Shown here: positions 58,880 through 64,000 of the stretch, in pieces
Position numbering within the stretch: position 1 is the first letter of the stretch
How the letters are laid out: every line of letters begins with the position of its first letter
From: WHTK01 sp965197795
GTDB taxonomy: Bacteria; Chloroflexota; Dehalococcoidia; DSTF01; WHTK01
Direction: 5' to 3'
Length of the DNA: 64,000 nucleotides
Assembly (NCBI GenBank): GCA_965197795.1
Contig: OZ240228.1
Coordinates: 2,728,001-2,792,000 of the forward strand
Program-made: the position numbers and the translations under genes
Notes under the pieces: generated by a model
Told to the model about the DNA's origin: nothing
Database searches by the model: none
Seen by the model: the letters and a program-made list of their open reading frames with translations, nothing else

Positions 58880-59667
58880 GCCAGCGCGTGCTCCCGCAGC
58901 GTCCCGCGAAGCAGCCGAGTGTAATCGACGAACGGCTGCGTTTCCTCTATATCCTCGTTGCGTGGTCGCGGCAAGTCGATATCGAGGCTCGCGGCGACTC
59001 GTCCCGGCTGCGGCGACATGACGATGACGCGATCGGAGAGCAGGACGGCTTCGGCGATGCTGTGGGTCACGAAGACGACGGTGCAACCGGCCGTCACGGC
59101 CTCGGAGCGCCATACGCGCATCAGCTCGAACCGCATGTCGGAGCGCGTGATCTCGTCCAGCGCGCCGAGGGGTTCGTCCATCAGCAGCACGGACGGCGCC
59201 GTGACGAAGCTGCGCGCCAGCGCCACGCGCTGCTGCATGCCCCCTGATAGCTGGTGGGGGTAGTAGCCACCGAACTCCCGAAGGCCGACGAGATCGATCA
59301 ACCCCTCGGGATTTTTACCGGGGAGAGAATCGCGGCGGCCGTTGACCTGCAAAGGCAGACGTACGTTGTCGACGACGTTGCGCCACGGCAGCAGCGATGG
59401 ATCCTGAAAAACGAAGCCGATTTGCTTCTCACGCTGCGCCTGCTGCGGCGGACGGCCGTCGATCAGAACCCAGCCGGCCGTCGGACTCTGCAAGCCGCCG
59501 ATGATGCGCAGCAGCGTCGTCTTGCCACAGCCGCTGGGCCCGATAATCGAGACGAATTCACAGCGGCCCACCGTGAGATCGATGCCGTCGAGCGCCGCGA
59601 GGGGTCGCTGACCGGCCTCGTAGACCATGTCGACGCCTTCGATAACGATGTGCGCGTCGTTGCTCAC
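58876..59667 (-). CDS. ABC importer ATPase (SsuB/TauB type)
   Basis: A 263-residue ATPase: Walker A IGPSGCGKTTLLRII, Q-loop FVFQDPSLLPWRNV, signature LSGGMQQRVALARSF, Walker B LLMDEPLGALDE, and the switch His in VTHSIAEAVLL. It partners the permease immediately downstream. Confidence 0.93.
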   Translation of the reverse strand: MSNDAHIVIEGVDMVYEAGQRPLAALDGIDLTVGRCEFVSIIGPSGCGKTTLLRIIGGLQSPTAGWVLIDGRPPQQAQREKQIGFVFQDPSLLPWRNVVDNVRLPLQVNGRRDSLPGKNPEGLIDLVGLREFGGYYPHQLSGGMQQRVALARSFVTAPSVLLMDEPLGALDEITRSDMRFELMRVWRSEAVTAGCTVVFVTHSIAEAVLLSDRVIVMSPQPGRVAASLDIDLPRPRNEDIEETQPFVDYTRLLRGTLREHALA

Positions 59668-59753
59668 GCTTGCCCCGCTCGATAATGTCTATGCCCGTCC
59701 ATTCTAGTGCAAGCTATGCTGCACGAAGGCCCAGATACGCGAAGGAGCAGCAC

Positions 59754-60401
59754 GTGGCCAATAGCATCGGCGTCATCGGCGGCACAGGGCCGGAGGGTAA
59801 AGGGCTGGCCGCCAGGTTCGCGCGGGCTGGCCTCGATGTGATCATCGGTTCGCGGTCGGCAGAACGCGGCGAGAAGGCTGCGGCCGAGGTGCGGGACGTC
59901 GCCGGCGGCAACGCGAGCGGCGGCACCAACGCGGCAGCGGCCGAAGCGGACGTCATCGTCATCACGTTGCCGTACTCGGGGCAGGCCGAGACCCTCGAGG
60001 CGCTGCGGGATCAAATTGGCGACAAGGTCGTCGTTTCCGCGGTCGTGCCGATGCAGTTCGAGGCCGGGAAAGTCACGATGCTGCAGCCGGAGGACGGATC
60101 GGCGGCTGAAGAAATGCAGCGCATCCTGCCACGGGCACGGGTCGTGGGGGCGTTTCAGAACCTGGCGGCGCGCAAGCTCCTCGACGTGGACCATGAGCTG
60201 GACGGCGACGTCATCGTCTGCAGCGACGACAAGGAGGCGCTGCAGCAGGTAATCGGACTCGCGGGGCAGATATCAGGGCTGCGCGGCGTCAACGGCGGGC
60301 CGCTCTCCGCCAGCCGATATGTCGAGAGCATCACGACGCTGCTCGTACACATCAACCGCAACTACAAAACGCAATCGCACATCAAGATCGTGGGTATCTG
60401 A
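59754..60401 (+). CDS. npdG: NADPH:coenzyme F420 oxidoreductase
   Basis: 215 residues from the GTG at 59754 with AAGGAG 7 bases upstream. NADP-binding IGVIGGTGPEGKGLAARFARAG, then IIGSRSAERGEKAA, ITLPYSGQAETL, and GAFQNLAARKLLD match F420-dependent NADP reductases. It passes hydride between NADPH and F420. The next gene makes F420, so the pair forms a functional unit; the stop and start share a base. Confidence 0.92.
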   Translation: MANSIGVIGGTGPEGKGLAARFARAGLDVIIGSRSAERGEKAAAEVRDVAGGNASGGTNAAAAEADVIVITLPYSGQAETLEALRDQIGDKVVVSAVVPMQFEAGKVTMLQPEDGSAAEEMQRILPRARVVGAFQNLAARKLLDVDHELDGDVIVCSDDKEALQQVIGLAGQISGLRGVNGGPLSASRYVESITTLLVHINRNYKTQSHIKIVGI

Positions 60402-61147
60402 TGGCAGTAACGATCCAGGGCATTGAGGGATTGCCGGAGATTCAGCCGGGCGACGATCTAGGGCGGCTGATCGCGCAGGCTTGCGCGAGTCAAGGCGTCG
60501 CGCCGCAGGATGGCGACGTCTTCGTCGTAACCCAGAAGGCGGTCTCCAAGTCAGAGGACCGCTTCGTCAGGCTCAAAGAAGTCGAGCCCTCACCGCTGGC
60601 GACACAACTCGCGACCCAGTGGGAGAAGGACGCGCGCCACGTCGAGGTGGTCCTGCAGGAGAGTAAGCGCATCGTCAGGATGGACCGCGGCGTGATCATC
60701 TGTGAGACGCGGCACGGCCTGGTCTGCGCCAACGCCGGCGTCGACGCATCGAACGTGCCTGACGGACAGCTGATGCTGCTGCCCGCGGACCCCGACGCCT
60801 CGGCGCAGCGCATCCGCACTACGCTGCGTCAGTCGACAGGCGCCGACGTCGCCGTGATTATCTCTGACACCTTCGGCAGGCCGTGGCGCGCTGGTTACAC
60901 GGAAGTTGCCATCGGCGTGGCCGGCATGCTGCCAGTCATCGACTACGTAGGCCAGGTCGACACGCACGGGCGCGAGCTAAAGGTGACGGTGATCTGCATC
61001 GCCGATGAGCTGGCGTCCGCGGCGGAAATGGTCACCGGCAAGATCAACAAGGTGCCGGTCGCCCACATCCGCGGCTATGCCGTGCCACGCGGCGAAGGCT
61101 CGGCGAAGGAGATCGTCCGAGCGGCCGAGCTCGACATGTTCCGTTGA
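60401..61147 (+). CDS. cofE: Coenzyme F420-0:L-glutamate ligase
   Basis: A 248-residue CofE without the nitroreductase-like domain of actinobacterial FbiB. Motifs: GDVFVVTQKAVSKSEDRFV, GLVCANAGVDASNV, ISDTFGRPWRAGYTEVAIGVAG and the polar C-terminal RGYAVPRGEGSAKEIVR. It adds glutamates to F420-0 with GTP. It is coupled with npdG. Confidence 0.94.
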   Translation: MAVTIQGIEGLPEIQPGDDLGRLIAQACASQGVAPQDGDVFVVTQKAVSKSEDRFVRLKEVEPSPLATQLATQWEKDARHVEVVLQESKRIVRMDRGVIICETRHGLVCANAGVDASNVPDGQLMLLPADPDASAQRIRTTLRQSTGADVAVIISDTFGRPWRAGYTEVAIGVAGMLPVIDYVGQVDTHGRELKVTVICIADELASAAEMVTGKINKVPVAHIRGYAVPRGEGSAKEIVRAAELDMFR

Positions 61148-61366
61148 GAGACTTTCGCAAGGTCTCGGGCATACCGGGCGAGTGCATAATTCGGCCAACC
61201 TCTCAGCGCCAGTGACGCCCACCCGCTTGATTCGTTTGATCGAATAGTGACTGCCAGCGCAACCAGCACACTGACCGGACAGAGCAAGATCTTTGGGTGG
61301 CACGATGAGCCCGGTGACGCCGTCCTCGCCCAGCCCAAAAGGCGCGTGGTAAACTCGAACCCGTCC

Positions 61367-61807
61367 ATGGATAACGACTACGTATTGAACCTGGATGACA
61401 TCCTGCATACGGTCGAGACGGCTGATGTCGTCCGCATTCGCTTCCAGCTCCTCGACAGGCGCTTGGTTATCGACAATCGCACCAGCGACGTCGAGGGACC
61501 GCTGATCAAGCTGGTTAACCGCTCCGGCTCCTCCGAGGAATCCTTTCGCAACCTCAAGCGACTGCGGCCGCGATTCCCCTTGCCGGAGAGGATGGCCGCG
61601 ATCTTCTGGCCTAAATACCCAAATACGATGCGGACTACCGGCGTCTGGTCAGCCATCGTGCGGCGGATTGAGGCGACTGGATTCGATGACAGCGTTCGCC
61701 AGTGCGACGACGTAATGCGGGAGATGCTGCAACTCGAGCGCCAGGAAATCCGCAACGCGATTTCCGGCGAAGGCTTCCAAACCGTCTGGCAGCGCACCGC
61801 TACCTGA
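61367..61807 (+). CDS. Conserved hypothetical protein of 146 residues
   Basis: I take the ATG at 61367 as the start; the frame is open 40 codons further to a GTG at 61247, but that part lacks conserved character. The text is helical and charged: DILHTVETADVVRIRFQLLDRRLVIDNRTSDVEGPLIKLV, then FPLPERMAAIFWPKY. No domain is recognised and no signal peptide is present. TAAACT 11 bases upstream could be a -10. It is followed closely by a zincin gene, possibly in one operon. The 219 bases before it hold no other gene. Confidence 0.65.
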   Translation: MDNDYVLNLDDILHTVETADVVRIRFQLLDRRLVIDNRTSDVEGPLIKLVNRSGSSEESFRNLKRLRPRFPLPERMAAIFWPKYPNTMRTTGVWSAIVRRIEATGFDDSVRQCDDVMREMLQLERQEIRNAISGEGFQTVWQRTAT

Positions 61808-61816
61808 GCCCAGGCT

Positions 61817-62191
61817 ATGCATGACGGACCCGCGGGACGCGTTGGAAGGCTGATGCGTCGCGCGCTCGATGACCTGCCTGAGGATTACGCGAACCAACTA
61901 GACAACGTCGAGTTCGTCCTGCGCCGGGCGCCTTCGCCGCGAGATCGCAGACGGCTGGATCTGGGCAACTCAATGCTTTACGGGCTCTACGAAGGGGTGC
62001 CTCTGACTCAGCGTGGTTCTGGCTACGACCGCGTCTTACCCGACCGCATCACGCTCTATTGGGGTGTCCTAGTCCGCGGCTTTCCGGAAGATGCCGAGCT
62101 CGAGGACGAGGTACGCAAGACGCTCTATCACGAGATCGCCCACTACTTCGGGATGGACGAAGACGAGCTTCACGGAACCTCGCTGCGCTAG
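61817..62191 (+). CDS. Zincin-like metallopeptidase family protein
   Basis: A 124-residue protein with H105-E-I-A-H109-YFGMDED, the single HExxH motif of the minimal zincin family (PF06262-like). The fragment LYGLYEGVPLTQRGSGY ... PDRITLYWGVLVR is characteristic. Members are small cytoplasmic putative proteases with no known substrate. It lies 9 bases after the preceding gene. Confidence 0.9.
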   Translation: MHDGPAGRVGRLMRRALDDLPEDYANQLDNVEFVLRRAPSPRDRRRLDLGNSMLYGLYEGVPLTQRGSGYDRVLPDRITLYWGVLVRGFPEDAELEDEVRKTLYHEIAHYFGMDEDELHGTSLR

Positions 62192-62209
62192 AATGCGCTT
62201 GGATCCGCG

Positions 62210-62776
62210 ATGAGCGCCCTAGGATCGCCACACAATCAAGCGACGGCTGCCTCGCAGCGTGAGCAGCGCGACGACGAAACCGCACGGGTCAGACCAGAGA
62301 CCTCGATTTCTACGATTGTCCTGACGCGAATCCTGATCGCGCTGATCGCCATCTGGAGCCTGGTAACCGGACTCGTAATGGTGTGCTTCCAGGGCGCGAG
62401 CTCGGGCGCGCTTGGCGCCGGCGTCGAGGACGTGGCAGGCCAGCGCTTGCTCGGCGCGCACCTGATCGTGCTTGCGCCGGCTTACGCCCTTATCGCATGG
62501 CGTTACACCGAATACCGGGGGCTGTCTTGGCTGGCATTCGCCTCTCAACTTGCCGTGTTCTTCACGGTCGGCTACAGCATCCTGATCGGCGATACGGAGT
62601 TTGGCGACGGCATGGTCGCCGTCACCGTGAGCGGCATCTTCATCGGCCTGCTGGGATTCGTCTGGATCAGCGAGCAGCGAACCCTGGCGCGATTACGGCT
62701 GGAGGAAGAGGAAGAGGACCTACCGTGGCTGGGTCAGGACGCCGCGCCCGAGGAGCCGTCCGACAGCTCGCTCTAA
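62210..62776 (+). CDS. Four-TM membrane protein of unknown function
   Basis: A 188-residue protein: polar N-terminus (1-33), then four membrane helices (about 36-60, 82-98, 107-126, 133-152), and an acidic tail EEEEEDLPW. No family is recognised with certainty; the layout is like DUF4345-type or small DoxX-like proteins. The final 57 bases overlap the 3' end of the glycerate kinase gene on the other strand. Confidence 0.65.
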   Translation: MSALGSPHNQATAASQREQRDDETARVRPETSISTIVLTRILIALIAIWSLVTGLVMVCFQGASSGALGAGVEDVAGQRLLGAHLIVLAPAYALIAWRYTEYRGLSWLAFASQLAVFFTVGYSILIGDTEFGDGMVAVTVSGIFIGLLGFVWISEQRTLARLRLEEEEEDLPWLGQDAAPEEPSDSSL

Positions 62777-63880
62777 CGCCCTGCCGATCTGTTCCCCCGC
62801 TTCGTCAGGAGACGGCAAAGGCCCCTTGCCATCACTCAACGCTTCGATTTCATTGAACAGCTCGATTGCGGTCTCGTAGCCCTCGCCGAGATGACCGGCG
62901 AGGCAGACAACGGGGCGTCCAGCCTCCACGGCGACCTCGGCGACGTACTGAGGCGTCTTACCGAAGGCCGTTTGCGCATCGAGGCGTCCTTCGCCCGTGA
63001 TCACGAGGTCGGCTAGTCTCATGCGTCCTTCCAAATCCGCTGCTTGGGCAACGACTTGCGCTCCCCTGATCAGGTCGGCGCCGAGGAAGGCGATGAGCCC
63101 GGCGCCCAGGCCGCCCGCCGCGCCGGCGCCAGGGCGGTCCGCCACCTCGACGCCGAGGTCTCGCTTGATGACGGACGCGAAATGCGCCAACGCCGCGTCC
63201 AGCTCCTCGATCGCCGAGGCGTCGGCGCCCTTCTGCGGGCCGTAGACGGCGGAAGCACCCTGAGAGCCGCAGAGAGGGTTCGTCACGTCGGTGGCGCCAA
63301 CGAAGCGGATGCGTTTCAGCGCCGGGTGTGCGGCCTGGACGTCGATGCGGTCGAGGTCACGCAGCGCCACACCGCCCGTCGCTAGGTCCGCGGCACGAGA
63401 ATCGAAGAGACGAAAGCCCAACGCCTGTGCCATGCCGGCGCCACCGTCATTCGTAGCGCTGCCGCCCAGGCCCACGATCACCTCGTCGATGTCGCGGCCC
63501 AGCGCCGCCAGGATGAGCTCGCCGGTGCCGTAGGAGGAAGCGTGACGCACGGCCTCGGGCGTCAGTTCGTCCGGGCTCAGGCGCAGCAGACCGGAAGCGG
63601 CGGCGCACTCGACGATGGCGCGCTTGCCGGTCAGCAGGCCCCAGCTCGCTTCGATGGGACGGCGTCGAGGGTCGGAGGCGCTGGCTGCGTGGCGCTGGCC
63701 GCCCAGCGCCGTGAGCAGCGCATCCGTAGTGCCGGGACCCCCGTCCGCCATCGGCAGCAGATCGAAAGTCCAGCCGGGGTAGGAGCGCCGCAGTCCCGTC
63801 GCAATCGCTTCCGCGGCTGCGACGGCGGGGAGCGTGCCTTTGAACTCCTGCGGTGCAATGAGTACGCGCAGGTCAGCCAT
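62720..63880 (-). CDS. Glycerate kinase (GK1/GarK family)
   Basis: A 386-residue enzyme phosphorylating D-glycerate. Typical segments: VLIAPQEFKGTLPAVAAAEAIATGL, LPMADGGPGTTDAL, GLGGSATNDGGAGMAQALG, ATDVTNPLCGSQGAS, GAAGGLGAGLIAFLGA and ITGEGRLDAQTAFGKTP. Its start overlaps the upstream gene stop (ATGGCTGA). A role in photorespiration-like or serine-cycle carbon recovery is usual for the family. Confidence 0.94.
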   Translation of the reverse strand: MADLRVLIAPQEFKGTLPAVAAAEAIATGLRRSYPGWTFDLLPMADGGPGTTDALLTALGGQRHAASASDPRRRPIEASWGLLTGKRAIVECAAASGLLRLSPDELTPEAVRHASSYGTGELILAALGRDIDEVIVGLGGSATNDGGAGMAQALGFRLFDSRAADLATGGVALRDLDRIDVQAAHPALKRIRFVGATDVTNPLCGSQGASAVYGPQKGADASAIEELDAALAHFASVIKRDLGVEVADRPGAGAAGGLGAGLIAFLGADLIRGAQVVAQAADLEGRMRLADLVITGEGRLDAQTAFGKTPQYVAEVAVEAGRPVVCLAGHLGEGYETAIELFNEIEALSDGKGPLPSPDEAGEQIGRALERAVGRLLGRGVLTQPR

Positions 63881-64000
63881 AGATGTCGTCCCAGGCGAAG
63901 ACCAGGCGCAGGATGCCGGCCGTGGCGATGATGACGGCGTAAATCACGATGATCACTTTGATGCGGCGCCAGAACTGAACCGCCCACGGCTTGCGCAGGA
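63873..64000 (-). CDS. C-terminal fragment of a small membrane protein
   Basis: The frame enters at the right edge and ends at a TGA (63875-63873) that overlaps the glycerate kinase start by 8 bases. The 41 visible residues end KVIIVIYAVIIATAGILRLV followed by FAWDDIYG, one membrane helix with a basic N-terminal side. It is partial, and the function cannot be given. Confidence 0.6.
   Translation of the reverse strand, partial: LRKPWAVQFWRRIKVIIVIYAVIIATAGILRLVFAWDDIYG

Overview
The window is about 63-65% G+C by eye and reads as a chromosomal segment of an aerobic, F420-producing Chloroflexota bacterium, most like the Dehalococcoidia/SAR202 or Thermomicrobia side of the phylum. That placement is inference. 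It rests on the gene mix: a DUF951 protein, a bifunctional-nuclease family protein, F420 enzymes, an actinobacterial-like Rieske/cytochrome b cluster, and many GTG/TTG starts. There are no rRNA genes, CRISPR arrays, prophages or insertion sequences. One tRNA (Ser, GGA) is present.

Layout. 1-7 kb: start of ileS (minus strand) behind a structured leader, then unlinked genes. These are a metzincin-like protein, a Tat/lipoprotein intradiol dioxygenase, an ArsR regulator with a double SRPBCC protein, a radical SAM SplB-like protein, a lipoprotein and an ABC exporter. Four of these genes carry frame breaks, mostly at homopolymers or short GC repeats. 7-13 kb: MoxR ATPase, DUF58 and DUF4129 proteins, pyrF, DUF951 and an MFS transporter. 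13.4-21.7 kb: a bifunctional nuclease gene, then a complete F1Fo ATP synthase operon with an extra small helical-protein gene between atpG and atpD. 22-29 kb: two exported proteins on the minus strand, then purF, purM and purH and a glycosyltransferase. The purH cyclohydrolase domain is strikingly reduced.

29-33.7 kb: a cytochrome bc complex locus. It comprises a 27-residue membrane peptide, cytochrome b, a subunit IV-like protein, a multi-TM Rieske protein, and a cytochrome c with inserted repeats and a fused cupredoxin. 33.8-45.4 kb: one tightly overlapping 11-gene surface polysaccharide operon. It holds all five enzyme types of the UDP-ManNAc3NAcA route (WbpA/B/E/D/I-like), plus a membrane sugar-nucleotide dehydratase, a second aminotransferase, a phosphoglycosyl transferase, a methyltransferase and two glycosyltransferases.

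45.4-64 kb: housekeeping and accessory genes: tRNA-Ser, mnmA, rsfS, ndk, tsaB, tsaE, thiL, a metallophosphoesterase, a release-factor-like GGQ protein, thiD, thiE and thiO, and an ABC importer pair. After these come npdG and cofE (F420), a zincin peptidase and glycerate kinase. Several plus-strand genes have a strong promoter so close to the start codon that their mRNAs are probably leaderless.
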